From: Psychrobacillus psychrodurans
GTDB taxonomy: Bacteria > Bacillota > Bacilli > Bacillales_A > Planococcaceae
NCBI GenBank assembly: GCA_900114885.1
Contig: FOUN01000006.1
Coordinates: 157,949 to 221,948 of the forward strand
DNA: 64,000 bases
Direction: 5' to 3'
This document shows, piece by piece, positions 34,930-44,486 of the stretch. Under the pieces are notes generated by a model that ran no database searches, was not told the origin of the DNA, and saw only the letters and a program-made list of their open reading frames with translations. Position 1 is the stretch's first letter; each line of letters begins with the position of its first letter. A program made the position numbers and the translations under genes.

Positions 34930-35709
34930 TTACTTTCTTGACTTTTGCACTTCCTGTTGCAAGTGATTCCAGATTGCTATAAACTGCTCCGCCATTTCTA
35001 AATTCGCACGAACTTGTTCCATTGTGCGTGGTCTAGGAAGAGGAACTTTTATTTGATCTACTATTTCTCCTGGTTGAGAGCTCATTAGCACTATGCGGTC
35101 ACTTAATAGCAAAGCCTCATCAATACTATGCGTTATAAATATCACCGTTTTTTTCGTTTCGGACCAAATAGAAAGTAGTTCCTCCTGTAATATGAATTTG
35201 TTTTGTTCATCCAGTGCAGCAAATGGTTCATCCATTAGTAGTATTTCCGGGTCATTTGCAAATGCCCGCGCAATGCTTATTCGTTGTTTCATACCGCCAG
35301 AGAGTTCTTTTGGGTATAGCTTCGAAAATTTGGAGAGACCGACTTTTTTCAAGTAATAATTGGTTTGCTTTCGAACAAACTCTTTTGGCAAATGTCGCAT
35401 ATTAAGTCCGAACGCAACATTTTCTTCTACTGTTAACCAAGGAATAACTCCCTTTTCTTGAAAAACCATCGATTGTAGTGGCCGAAAATCTGTATCGGAT
35501 TCTATATAAAATGTACCCGAACTCGGTTGCTCTAGCCCTGCTAGTATTCGCAGTAAAGTTGTTTTCCCACAACCACTCGGGCCAACTATACAGACAAACT
35601 CACCTTCTTCTACACTTAACGTAATATTTTGTATAGCTGTTACACTATTGTTTTTCTTGTAAAATACTTTCGTTAGGTCATTAATAGAAATCTTCACTGA
35701 TTGGTCCAT
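34930..35709 (-). CDS. ABC transporter ATPase (SsuB/TauB-like)
   Basis: 259 aa, NitT/TauT family. Walker [11 protein letters not shown]-loop [14 protein letters not shown], signature [14 protein letters not shown], Walker [15 protein letters not shown] and H-loop [10 protein letters not shown] are intact. It energises import with the permease encoded 4 bp upstream. Confidence 0.88.
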   Translation of the reverse strand: MDQSVKISINDLTKVFYKKNNSVTAIQNITLSVEEGEFVCIVGPSGCGKTTLLRILAGLEQPSSGTFYIESDTDFRPLQSMVFQEKGVIPWLTVEENVAFGLNMRHLPKEFVRKQTNYYLKKVGLSKFSKLYPKELSGGMKQRISIARAFANDPEILLMDEPFAALDEQNKFILQEELLSIWSETKKTVIFITHSIDEALLLSDRIVLMSSQPGEIVDQIKVPLPRPRTMEQVRANLEMAEQFIAIWNHLQQEVQKSRK

Positions 35710-35713
35710 CTAT

Positions 35714-36535
35714 TCACCTCCACGGGACAATTTTTCTTTGTACCCCACGTAAGAAAAGAGAAAACAAAAATCCAAAAAAAGAAATGAGTATTAATCCTAC
35801 AAACATCTCTTTCAACATAAATGCTTTATAAGAAGTCCAGATTAAATATCCGATACCTGATGTAGCTCCCATCATCTCCGCTGCAACAATCGTAAGAAGT
35901 GCAATCGCCTGCCCCATTTGAATGCCTTCTAACATAACCGGCAGTGCTCCTGGAAATGCAATTCTGATAAAGAAATCACTTGGACTTGCTCCATAATTTT
36001 TGGCCACATCTAAATGAACTTTTTCAATATTCAACACACCAGCGACAGTATTAATAACCACTGGGAAAAATACACTACCAGCAATGGTAACAACTTTTGA
36101 AAAATCCCCAATACCAAAAAGGATGATTATGATTGGAAGTAACGCTAAAGTTGGAATGGGCATAAATGCCATGACAATCGGCGAGATAAAATGACGGATC
36201 GGAGCATACAACCCCATGAGTAGTCCAATGATTATTCCTGGTATTACCCCCAATAAAAATCCAGCAGCTATTCTATATAAAGAGACGGAAATATGTGTCC
36301 ATAGCATGCCACTTGTCATTAACTCAAAAAACGTAGAAACAATTGCAGATGGCGGTGGAAAGAACCGTATATCAAGTACACCTGTGCGTGAACAAATTTC
36401 CCACAGTAATAGAATAAAAATAGGTGAAATAATAGTAAGTAATTGCTTTCCGCGTTCTTTTACCTGTCGCTTCTTCCATTCCTGTTGTTCCATTTCGTAG
36501 GGATTGTATAGTTTGCCCTCTTTTTCTTCGTGCAT
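35714..36535 (-). CDS. ABC transporter permease (SsuC/TauC-like)
   Basis: 273 aa with six TM segments after a basic N-terminus. The EAA-type loop VAKNYGASPSDFFIRIAFPG (about 175-194) is present. First gene of the operon (permease-ATPase-binding protein). ATG 36535 follows AGAGGTGG. The upstream 119 bp are shared with the divergent M48 gene. Confidence 0.85.
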   Translation of the reverse strand: MHEEKEGKLYNPYEMEQQEWKKRQVKERGKQLLTIISPIFILLLWEICSRTGVLDIRFFPPPSAIVSTFFELMTSGMLWTHISVSLYRIAAGFLLGVIPGIIIGLLMGLYAPIRHFISPIVMAFMPIPTLALLPIIIILFGIGDFSKVVTIAGSVFFPVVINTVAGVLNIEKVHLDVAKNYGASPSDFFIRIAFPGALPVMLEGIQMGQAIALLTIVAAEMMGATSGIGYLIWTSYKAFMLKEMFVGLILISFFGFLFSLFLRGVQRKIVPWR

Positions 36536-36604
36536 TTTTCACCACCTCTTCTAAAAATAATATGACGAAAGAGGAATTTGTGTGAAAGACAGCCCATTTT
36601 TAAA

Positions 36605-36633
36605 TTGACTTAAAATGTATCGTTTGGTAACTT
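36605..36633 (+). promoter_or_regulatory. Sigma-A promoter of M48-ankyrin gene
   Basis: TTGACT (36605-36610), 17-bp spacer, TAACTT (36628-36633); the gene's AAAGGAGG ribosome site follows 8 bp later. Confidence 0.5.
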
Positions 36634-36654
36634 TAAAGCAAAAGGAGGAATAAT

Positions 36655-38010
36655 ATGACAGATATACAGTTAAGATCGAGTCGCGAAATTCCATATTTTA
36701 TTTTATCTATTATATTCAGTGTACTCATTTACTTTTTAGCAATCGCTTCAATAATCGGAATAGCTATTTTACTAGCACTTATTTTATTTAGTATTTATGC
36801 ACTTTACATGTCGTTGGGTTATATCCGTGCAAATGGAATTCGCATTAGTGAAAAGCAATTTCCGGATGTATATGAAAGAATCGTACATATTTCTCAGGAA
36901 ATGGGTTTAAAAAAGGTGCCAGATGTATTCGTGGTTCACTCAGAAGGGGCATTCAATGCTTTTGCAACCCGTTTTTTAGGAAAACATATGGTAGTTCTCT
37001 ATTCAGAAGTTTTTGAGCTTGCTAGAGAGCAAGGGAATGCTGAACTCGATTTCATCATTGCTCATGAACTTACACATATAAAACGTAATCACGTTTTAAA
37101 AAACACGTTTATCTTGCCAGCACGTTTAGTGCCTTTCCTATCGCAAGCTTATAGTCGTTCCTGTGAGTATACTTGTGACCGACATGCAGCATTCTTTATA
37201 CGTGATGGGGCTGCTGCAAAACGTGGACTAACCATATTGAGTATTGGAAAACAGCTATATAAAGAGGTTAATGAGGATGCTTACTTAGAACAAATCAATA
37301 CCGAATCGAATGTATTTATATGGTTGAGTGAAGTACTGTCATCTCACCCGACTACTCCAAAAAGGGTCCAAGCAGTTGGGCATTTCATGCAAGTAGAGGG
37401 CACTCCACTTTATTATCCTAATACTTCAAAAATCGCACTTGGTATTGGTGCATTACTAGGTATTTTCATCATTGGATATATAGGAGTCATAGCAGTTATG
37501 GTAACTGGTGCAGTAAAGTATGAAAATTTCTTTACAGGTGACTTGTTGCAAGAAGAAGCGTTATCATCTGAGGCTTCCACTACAGAAACTTCCACACTAG
37601 AGAGCACTGCACCTTTAACAGAGGAATCACTTAATTTGACTCCACTTATGGATGCAGTTCTAGCTGATGATGAAGAAGCAATTCGTGAGCTTGTGGCTAA
37701 TGGAGTCAACTTAGAGGAAAGAGATGCAGAAGATACAACTGCTTTACACCATGCCGTTTATTCTGATAATAATGCAATTGCTGAGTTATTATTGATCTCT
37801 GGTGCTAACCCAAACACAGAAGATCAATACACTAATGCGTTAACAGCTTCGTTTTATTATGAGAATTACGACATGGCAGCACTACTATATAAATATGGTG
37901 CTAATCCTGCTGCCCTTGATCCAGAAGGATATTCAGGCAACAACATAATGGGAGTCAATAGTGATGATGAATTTCTTGATTCACTAAGTGAATTCACTAG
38001 TGCTCCATAA
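36655..38010 (+). CDS. M48-family membrane metallopeptidase fused to ankyrin repeats
   Basis: A 451-aa fusion. Residues 12-52 form a hydrophobic hairpin. The M48 zinc peptidase domain follows, with HELTH at 137-141 and the third ligand Glu171 in SCEYTCDRHAA. A TM helix lies at about 263-287. After a Ser/Thr/Glu-rich linker (about 300-320), three ankyrin repeats span 325-440 (LTPLMDAVLADDEEAIRELV; TTALHHAVYSDNNAIAELLL; ALTASFYYENYDMAALLYKYG). M48 enzymes such as HtpX cut membrane or misfolded proteins. With the linker after a TM helix, the ankyrin part may lie on the other side of the membrane from the active site. M48-ankyrin fusions are uncommon as far as I know. Confidence 0.82.
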   Translation: MTDIQLRSSREIPYFILSIIFSVLIYFLAIASIIGIAILLALILFSIYALYMSLGYIRANGIRISEKQFPDVYERIVHISQEMGLKKVPDVFVVHSEGAFNAFATRFLGKHMVVLYSEVFELAREQGNAELDFIIAHELTHIKRNHVLKNTFILPARLVPFLSQAYSRSCEYTCDRHAAFFIRDGAAAKRGLTILSIGKQLYKEVNEDAYLEQINTESNVFIWLSEVLSSHPTTPKRVQAVGHFMQVEGTPLYYPNTSKIALGIGALLGIFIIGYIGVIAVMVTGAVKYENFFTGDLLQEEALSSEASTTETSTLESTAPLTEESLNLTPLMDAVLADDEEAIRELVANGVNLEERDAEDTTALHHAVYSDNNAIAELLLISGANPNTEDQYTNALTASFYYENYDMAALLYKYGANPAALDPEGYSGNNIMGVNSDDEFLDSLSEFTSAP

Positions 38011-38065
38011 TTGTAGGCACCAAATTAAAGAGTAATATTATGATATAAACTCATGCCTAAGTAAA

Positions 38066-38101
38066 AAGCAGGCTCCCGACGATACGTTTCGGGAGTCTGC
38101 T
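38066..38101 (+). terminator. Terminator after M48-ankyrin gene
   Basis: AGCAGGCTCCCGA and TCGGGAGTCTGCT pair around a 9-nt loop; tail CTATTTATAT. 56 bp after the stop. Confidence 0.7.
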
Positions 38102-38324
38102 CTATTTATATATTGAATCAATTCATAAAAAGATAATTAGTAATAAACTCTGTTGATTTATGCTCCAAAGTACTTTCATGTCGCTACCTAGCGCTTCTGT
38201 TAAAAAGTAGGATGTTCATATCGGTTATAGACTTGTAATAACATTTGACTTTAAAAACGCTATTAATATATATACGAAGACAAAAGCATATTTTTAAGAA
38301 GTAATTTTAGGTGAGTTGTTCATA

Positions 38325-39878
38325 CTAAACTTGCATATAGATATCATTCGCCTCGTAGACTTCCACACAGTTTCTACCTTTATGTTTTGCAGCATATAAA
38401 GCCTGATCGGCTTGTCGAATAAGTTGTTGGACAGAATATCTATCCTCTCCCGCTGACATTTGAACATAGGATACCCCAAAACTTGAAGTTACAAGAATTT
38501 CTCTTTCATTAAAGGTCGTAAAACTTTCTTCTATCGCTTGTCGAATTCTATTCGCTCTAGATGTAGCCTCCATTAGAGTGGTTTCTGGCATGCATATAAT
38601 GAATTCTTCCCCTCCGTAACGCCCCATAAAGTCTGTTACTCGTAATTCTTCCTTAGTAATGCTTGTAATATGGGTCAATACTATATCCCCTGCCTCATGA
38701 CCAAATGTGTCATTTACCCTTTTAAAATGATCGATGTCAAACAATATAATGGATACAACCCCACCGTCGGCCATTAAGTCATCAAATATCATTTCAGATT
38801 TTCTCATAAAGAACGTGCGATTATACAACTGTGTCAAGCCATCTAAACTTGCTAATTGCTTTAACTTTTCTTCCATTCGCACTTTTTCAGTAACATCGAC
38901 AAAGGTAACAATTTTGCCCACATGTAATCCACTTTTATTCTCAACTTTGGAAAAATTAATCCGGAAGTGTGTAACGCCTGATTCTAGAGAACTGGTGTAA
39001 TCGCACTCCTGCTCCTCTTCTAACATTTCTGCAAGTAAGGGATTTTGAATAAGAACTTCATCAACTGGTTTACCGATATGATTCGAGCTCATAGTAGGGA
39101 TAACATTTAATACGGCTTTATTGTAGTCAACTATCACCCGATTTTGATTTAACACAATCACGCCTTCCTTCAAACTTTCAAATACACTTTCCCTAGCAAT
39201 CGGTGCCACATTGAACATCTGTAAGTTTAAAAGGGCCACACCGTGGAACATAAAAGTGACACTTAATGAAACTGGCCCAAGATCAATGCCATTGCTCCAA
39301 CCCTTTAGATAAAAGTAATTTGCTATGATTGGAGTGAGCAAGCCTGCTACCATCAATAGAATTTGCATACGAAACATAAATAAAGATTTTCGAAATTCCC
39401 TTAGCAATATCAGAACGGACATTGTTAAACATACAAACAGGAAAATGGCATGAACATAAAACCATGGACCCCACTCTAAATCTAGTAGTGGCAAAGGCCC
39501 ATTCTTATCCAACTTTATCGTTCTGTAATAAAAATGATGAAGTTCATTTGTTTGCACCATAAATATTGTAGTGAGGGGAATGACAAAAAGAGCATAATTC
39601 CACGTCTTTATTTTATGCCCTACATACTCCATACACATGAATAGGACAAATATTGGTATAAGTGGCATGACGAGATACTCGATACCAAGCCAAAACTTCA
39701 TTTGTTTTAAGGATGTACTTGCTAATTCAAAGGCATAAGCAAAGGTGAAGATTGATGATAATAATGTAACTACAATGTACGACTTTGCACCAGGAGCATC
39801 TTTAGCTTTTACTCGAATGTACAAGCTAAGAAATAAACTTATTGTGCCCGCCAATATAACTATCAGAATATATGACAA
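38325..39878 (-). CDS. Diguanylate cyclase with 7TM sensor and PAS domain
   Basis: 517 aa. The N-terminus (1-220) is a seven-helix histidine-kinase-type 7TM sensor (MCMEYVGH and LHHFYY are typical). A PAS domain (about 230-340) with ESVFESLKEGVIVLN follows. The GGDEF domain (350-510) has the active GGEEF loop (MGRYGGEEFIICMP) and an RVTD inhibitory site five residues ahead of it (EELRVTDFMG). It should make cyclic di-GMP from GTP and be feedback-inhibited. Start TTG 39878 after GGAGAAA. No EAL partner is in the window. The signal is unknown. Confidence 0.88.
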   Translation of the reverse strand: MSYILIVILAGTISLFLSLYIRVKAKDAPGAKSYIVVTLLSSIFTFAYAFELASTSLKQMKFWLGIEYLVMPLIPIFVLFMCMEYVGHKIKTWNYALFVIPLTTIFMVQTNELHHFYYRTIKLDKNGPLPLLDLEWGPWFYVHAIFLFVCLTMSVLILLREFRKSLFMFRMQILLMVAGLLTPIIANYFYLKGWSNGIDLGPVSLSVTFMFHGVALLNLQMFNVAPIARESVFESLKEGVIVLNQNRVIVDYNKAVLNVIPTMSSNHIGKPVDEVLIQNPLLAEMLEEEQECDYTSSLESGVTHFRINFSKVENKSGLHVGKIVTFVDVTEKVRMEEKLKQLASLDGLTQLYNRTFFMRKSEMIFDDLMADGGVVSIILFDIDHFKRVNDTFGHEAGDIVLTHITSITKEELRVTDFMGRYGGEEFIICMPETTLMEATSRANRIRQAIEESFTTFNEREILVTSSFGVSYVQMSAGEDRYSVQQLIRQADQALYAAKHKGRNCVEVYEANDIYMQV

Positions 39879-39955
39879 GTATATTTCTCCATTCCCAATT
39901 ATTTCATTTTTTAATACTTATTATATAGTAAATTATTGTCTTATGACTAGATAGC

Positions 39956-40035
39956 CCCGCAGCGTTGATGGCTACTCACTTCTCGATATGTTCCCGCTGG
40001 ATTCGCCGCCTACCACTCCAATCAACGGGACCGCT
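39956..40035. repeat. Fragment of a Bacillales-type extragenic repeat
   Basis: GTTGAT...AATCAAC ends enclose GGCGGCGAATCCAGCGGGAACAT-type sequence (minus strand), related in pattern to the cores at 4559-4794 and 21511-21626 but shorter. No coding frame. Confidence 0.35.
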
Positions 40036-40113
40036 TTTATAAAAAGAATATTAAATTACGATATTAAATAAACATTCGTATTTTTAAATGAAACAAGTAA
40101 TTTTGAAATTGAT

Positions 40114-43100
40114 TCATTTAAAAACAAATTTTGTTCGACTATAGCCTTCTTTTTGTTTCTCAACTTCTAAAATGGCTGGAATAGCAGCTTTTAGCTCTGC
40201 CACATGGGAGATGACACCAATCATACGACCAGACTTTTGTAAGTCGATCAATGTATCAATTGCTTTGTTTAGAGACTCTTCATCGAGAGATCCGAAGCCT
40301 TCATCGATGAACATTGTCTCGATACGTATATTCCCTTGGAAGCTTTGGATGACATCTGCCATTCCCAGTGCAAGACATAATGAGGCATTAAACTTCTCTC
40401 CGCCTGACAGTGTTTTTACGTCTCGTTTTTGACCCGTATATGCATCGTATACATCTAACCCCAGACCACTTTGTTTCCCATGTGTTTCTTGTCTGTCACT
40501 TCGTAGCAATTGGAATTGACCACTCGACATATGTTTTAATCGTTCGTTTGCAGCTTGGACAATTTGCTCCAAATACTCAATTTGCACATATCGTTCAAAT
40601 GATATTTTCAGCTGATTATGTCCTCTTAATATGTCATAAAGGTCCATAATTCGATGAACTTGTTCCTCTAATAGTGTGATCCTTTCACTAGTTGAGGTAA
40701 TCTTTTCTTCTATTTCTCTTCCCGCTTTTTCGTATTCCTTTGTACTATTACATTCTGCTAAAGCAAGCTCATATACTTCTTTTAACTGATGCAACTCTTC
40801 CTCGAGAGGTCCCAGATCCACTTTTGTTTTGTTTTCAAGTTGGACTTTTCCTTCTCTTACTTGTTCTGTTACTGTATGAAGCTGTTGTCTATACTCGTTA
40901 CATTGAATTTTCAAGAATGACCGATCCGATTCAGGTAGCTTCGCAGACATATATGCTTCCACTGTTTCAAAGGATGCCTTGTTTAAGGCTTTATGAAACT
41001 GCTCTTGAGCTTTTTCTCGTTTTAGTTCAGTTTCTTGTAAAGACACTTTTGAATGCTCAAGTACCAACTGGGCTTTTGTATTTAATTCTTGGGCAATTTT
41101 CATCTTGTTTTGTACTTCTTCCCACGCTTGCTCGAATAAATCTTTTTGTTTCTTCGCCTGAGTGATTTCTACTTTTAAATGCTGTAGGGTTGGTATATGG
41201 CTAGGTATTGTATCTAACTTTGATGCATACACAGCTTTTGCTTGCTTCGCTTGGCTACACTTCTCTCTGTATAATGTATCGACATCTAACTTTTCCTGTT
41301 CTAGCTTTTCAACTTCGGCTAAAGCATCTTTATAAGATTGTTTCAATGAAGACAATGTTTCTTTTTCTAGACGAAGTTGTTGAACTTCTCTTTGCATATC
41401 TAGTAGATCCGTTTCTACCTGCTCCACTAATCCAGCATCTACTTCATATTCCTCTAACTGAACGAGTACTTTTTGTATTTGCGCTTCCGCTGTCTCTTTT
41501 TTTGCTTTATAGGTTAATAGTGTAGATTCTTCCTTATTAAGTGTTGCCTTCGCTAAGCGAAGCTCACTTTCTTCTACCTTACGCTCTCCTGTTGCAACAT
41601 GTGAATCTATATGATTCTTACTTCCACATACTGGACAGGGTTCTCCCATTACTAGCTTAGATGCTAGTATACTTGCCTGACTTCCTATCCATTTTTGTTC
41701 AATGACATCATATGTTTCTTTACATTGCTCGAACTTGTTTTGCTGTTTTATTTCCTCCGTAATAAGTATATTTAGTTGCTGATCAACCACCTTATATTCT
41801 TGCAGCTTACTGTGCTGTGTTTGTAGCAAAGCAAGCTGTTGTCCTTTGTTGTCTAAAGATTCAACACGTTCTTCTAACATCTCTATTTGATGCTTTTGTT
41901 GCTTACTAGCTTCTTTTTGACCTTGAAGACTTGCAGTGATTATCTCAAGCTGTTGTTCCAACTGTTCATTATTTTTTTCTAAACTTAAAAGCTCAGTTTT
42001 TTTAATCTCTAAATCTTCAAATATAGGTAATAATCCGCTTAAGTGAATAACTGTCTCTATATTTTTTTCACGAATTTCCTTATTTTTAGATTCTTTTATA
42101 AAGACAGCTTCTACTTGCTGCAAATTGTCTTCTGCAGCAACCTTTTCTATTTTCGATTTCTCAAATAAATTCTGTTTCCCTTTTACATCTAGCTCAAGCT
42201 CATTAAAATAACTTTCGACGGGCTCTATATTGCTTGCAAGGTCAGCAAAATCTAATTGTTGCTGTTTCTGTATGAATTCTTCTTTACGTGCCTCCAGGTC
42301 TGCTAGCTGCTGCACCTTTGCTTCTAACTCATTGAAGCGGTCATTTACCATCTTAGATTCATGGTAAGACTTTTGTTTGTTTATATGTTTTTCATAAGCT
42401 TCTTCACACTTACGTTCGTCTAGTGTGATTTTCTCTTCATAAAAGTTAGTCTCTTCTTTTAATGCTTCCACTAATTGAAAAATATTAAAGTTATCTTCTT
42501 CTATTATTTGAAAAAGATTTGACTCTCGCTTTGGAAATGAAGCAATAATTTTTTCCGTGAAATTTTCCTGCGTTAATTGTTCTGTTTTAAGTTCCGCCTC
42601 TGCAACTACCTTTTTCTCTTTTAGCTTTTCATGAATCATTTTGTATGGTTCTGTTTTAAAAATCTTGCGTAATATTGCTTCTTTGTTTTCTGTCGTAGAG
42701 GTTAATAGTTTTCTAAATTCGCCCTGGGGTAACATGACAATCTGACTGAACTGATCTAAAGTCAATCCAATGGTTTCTTCTACCTTTTTATTAATCTCCG
42801 ATACGATCTGTCGTTCTACAGCTGGTATTTCTCTTGTTCCTTGTATCTCAAAAAATTCGTATCTTTCACCTGTTGCACTTTTATTGCCTTTTTTCACATG
42901 AGGTAGCTGTCGCAAAATACGGTAACGTCGATTATGAATCTCAAAAATCAACTCAACAGAAGTATGTGTATCGTCTGTTGCGAAATCGCTTCGCATCATT
43001 TTCGTATCGCGGCGATCCTCTCCGCTTCCGGCACCGTAAAGCGCGAAACAAATCCCATCAAATATAGTCGTTTTTCCAGCCCCAGTTGCTCCAGAAATAA

Positions 43101-43194
43101 CAAAAAGCTGATTTTCTTTTAGCTCTGTAAAATCAATCGTTTCGGTAAGTTTGTATGGTCCAAAGGCACTCATTTTCAGTTGAATTGGTTTCAA
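40114..43194 (-). CDS. sbcC: Exonuclease subunit SbcC (Rad50-like ATPase)
   Basis: 1026 aa. Walker A GATGAGKTT (35-43) at the N-terminus, two long coiled coils (about 170-500 and 560-850), a zinc hook CPVCGSKNH at about 518-526, and the C-terminal signature LSGGEKF and Walker B TMFIDEGFGSLDEE. With SbcD it forms the SbcCD nuclease that opens DNA hairpins and trims blocked ends. It starts at TTG 43194, which overlaps the sbcD stop (TTGA), with GGAGGA inside the end of sbcD. Translation is coupled. Confidence 0.95.
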   Translation of the reverse strand: MKPIQLKMSAFGPYKLTETIDFTELKENQLFVISGATGAGKTTIFDGICFALYGAGSGEDRRDTKMMRSDFATDDTHTSVELIFEIHNRRYRILRQLPHVKKGNKSATGERYEFFEIQGTREIPAVERQIVSEINKKVEETIGLTLDQFSQIVMLPQGEFRKLLTSTTENKEAILRKIFKTEPYKMIHEKLKEKKVVAEAELKTEQLTQENFTEKIIASFPKRESNLFQIIEEDNFNIFQLVEALKEETNFYEEKITLDERKCEEAYEKHINKQKSYHESKMVNDRFNELEAKVQQLADLEARKEEFIQKQQQLDFADLASNIEPVESYFNELELDVKGKQNLFEKSKIEKVAAEDNLQQVEAVFIKESKNKEIREKNIETVIHLSGLLPIFEDLEIKKTELLSLEKNNEQLEQQLEIITASLQGQKEASKQQKHQIEMLEERVESLDNKGQQLALLQTQHSKLQEYKVVDQQLNILITEEIKQQNKFEQCKETYDVIEQKWIGSQASILASKLVMGEPCPVCGSKNHIDSHVATGERKVEESELRLAKATLNKEESTLLTYKAKKETAEAQIQKVLVQLEEYEVDAGLVEQVETDLLDMQREVQQLRLEKETLSSLKQSYKDALAEVEKLEQEKLDVDTLYREKCSQAKQAKAVYASKLDTIPSHIPTLQHLKVEITQAKKQKDLFEQAWEEVQNKMKIAQELNTKAQLVLEHSKVSLQETELKREKAQEQFHKALNKASFETVEAYMSAKLPESDRSFLKIQCNEYRQQLHTVTEQVREGKVQLENKTKVDLGPLEEELHQLKEVYELALAECNSTKEYEKAGREIEEKITSTSERITLLEEQVHRIMDLYDILRGHNQLKISFERYVQIEYLEQIVQAANERLKHMSSGQFQLLRSDRQETHGKQSGLGLDVYDAYTGQKRDVKTLSGGEKFNASLCLALGMADVIQSFQGNIRIETMFIDEGFGSLDEESLNKAIDTLIDLQKSGRMIGVISHVAELKAAIPAILEVEKQKEGYSRTKFVFK

Positions 43195-44354
43195 TTAATT
43201 TTTCCTCCTTCCCGCTCTTCCTGTGCTAATAGAGTTAATACTTCTTTAAAAATTTGTTCAGTTTCTTCAGACGCTTCTTTTCCACTGACCTCGGTGTAAA
43301 ACGAACGAAATAATGTGAATTCATCCTTTTTCGTCCTTCCAACTTCTTGTTCTTTTGACAAACCCATTAATTGGAAAGATTTTCGTTCCACATGCATGGC
43401 GTTAGGATAGACTGTTCGTATTTGCTCCATCGGAGATAGAATTGGCGTATCGTCTAATAGTTTTACAAACACATAGTCTTCACTAACTGTTTGTTTTAAA
43501 ATATCCTGCAGGAATCCCTCTACTGTCCGCATATCTCGAGTAGGTTCAAGTAGTCGTTTTTCCACAGTCGTTTTTCCTTTTCCATCTATCTCCACGATCA
43601 AAAAGCCTTTTTTATGGTGTTCCTCCGAAATTGAATATTTCAACGGGGAACCCGAATATCGAATTGTTTCATTTAATACGTAGTGAGCTTGGTGTAAATG
43701 TCCTAGAGCTGTGTAATGAAAAGGTTCGAATAGATTTGCATCTACATATTCTGCTCCACCTATAGCTAAAGGTCGTTCAGAATCACTTGTATTTTCCTCT
43801 TCTTGACCATGAGGAGTCACGAATGCATGTCCTATAAACACATGCCTTTTCGTTTTGTCCATTGTCTCTTCTATTGATTCTATTATTTTTTTCATGGCCT
43901 GGTTATGTGTAATAATTGTCTCTTCTTCCAATTGGTATCGAACTTGCGAAGGATCTGCGTATGGTACAAGGTGGAAATGCACTTCTCCGTATGTATCATT
44001 TAAAATGATAGTCTGCATATTTCGACTTAATTGACCCACAATATGTAAGCCTGTTTCTTTCATGAGCTTACTACCAAAGTTCAAGCGACCAGGACTATCA
44101 TGATTTCCTGCAATCGTTAATAAGGGGGTTTTGCGCTTTAACACAATCTCTGCAAACATTTCATCTAGTAGATGCACTGCTTCCGTTGGGGGGACAGCTC
44201 GATCGTATAAATCCCCCGCAATAATCACTGCATCTGGTTTTTCAATATCGATTGCTTCGAGAAATTGTTGTAATACAATGCGTTGATCGTTGGTCATATA
44301 TACACCTTGCACTAATTTACCAAGATGCCAATCTGCTGTATGGAAAAATTTCAA
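43191..44354 (-). CDS. sbcD: Exonuclease subunit SbcD (Mre11-like nuclease)
   Basis: 387 aa. Metallophosphoesterase motifs at the N-terminus: FHTADWHLG, IIAGDLYDRA, TIAGNHDSPGR and later GHAFVTPHG and LGHLHQAH. A capping domain follows. It cuts DNA with Mn2+ under control of the SbcC ATPase. Start TTG 44354 after AAAGGAGTG. Upstream and co-transcribed with sbcC. Confidence 0.95.
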   Translation of the reverse strand: MKFFHTADWHLGKLVQGVYMTNDQRIVLQQFLEAIDIEKPDAVIIAGDLYDRAVPPTEAVHLLDEMFAEIVLKRKTPLLTIAGNHDSPGRLNFGSKLMKETGLHIVGQLSRNMQTIILNDTYGEVHFHLVPYADPSQVRYQLEEETIITHNQAMKKIIESIEETMDKTKRHVFIGHAFVTPHGQEEENTSDSERPLAIGGAEYVDANLFEPFHYTALGHLHQAHYVLNETIRYSGSPLKYSISEEHHKKGFLIVEIDGKGKTTVEKRLLEPTRDMRTVEGFLQDILKQTVSEDYVFVKLLDDTPILSPMEQIRTVYPNAMHVERKSFQLMGLSKEQEVGRTKKDEFTLFRSFYTEVSGKEASEETEQIFKEVLTLLAQEEREGGKIN

Positions 44355-44486
44355 AGATATACACTCCTTTTTTAAATAGGCTTATTTCATCATTCTAAAT
44401 TAATAGTAAATTGTGGGTATTGCAAAATATTTAATGCACCTTAAATCTTACCGTGTTATGATAACAATCGGGAGGAGGATGTTAAC

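Noticed and set aside
40410..41525. Several long plus-strand frames within sbcC
   Set aside because: They are antisense to the coiled-coil region of a well-supported gene and have no ribosome sites or family signatures.
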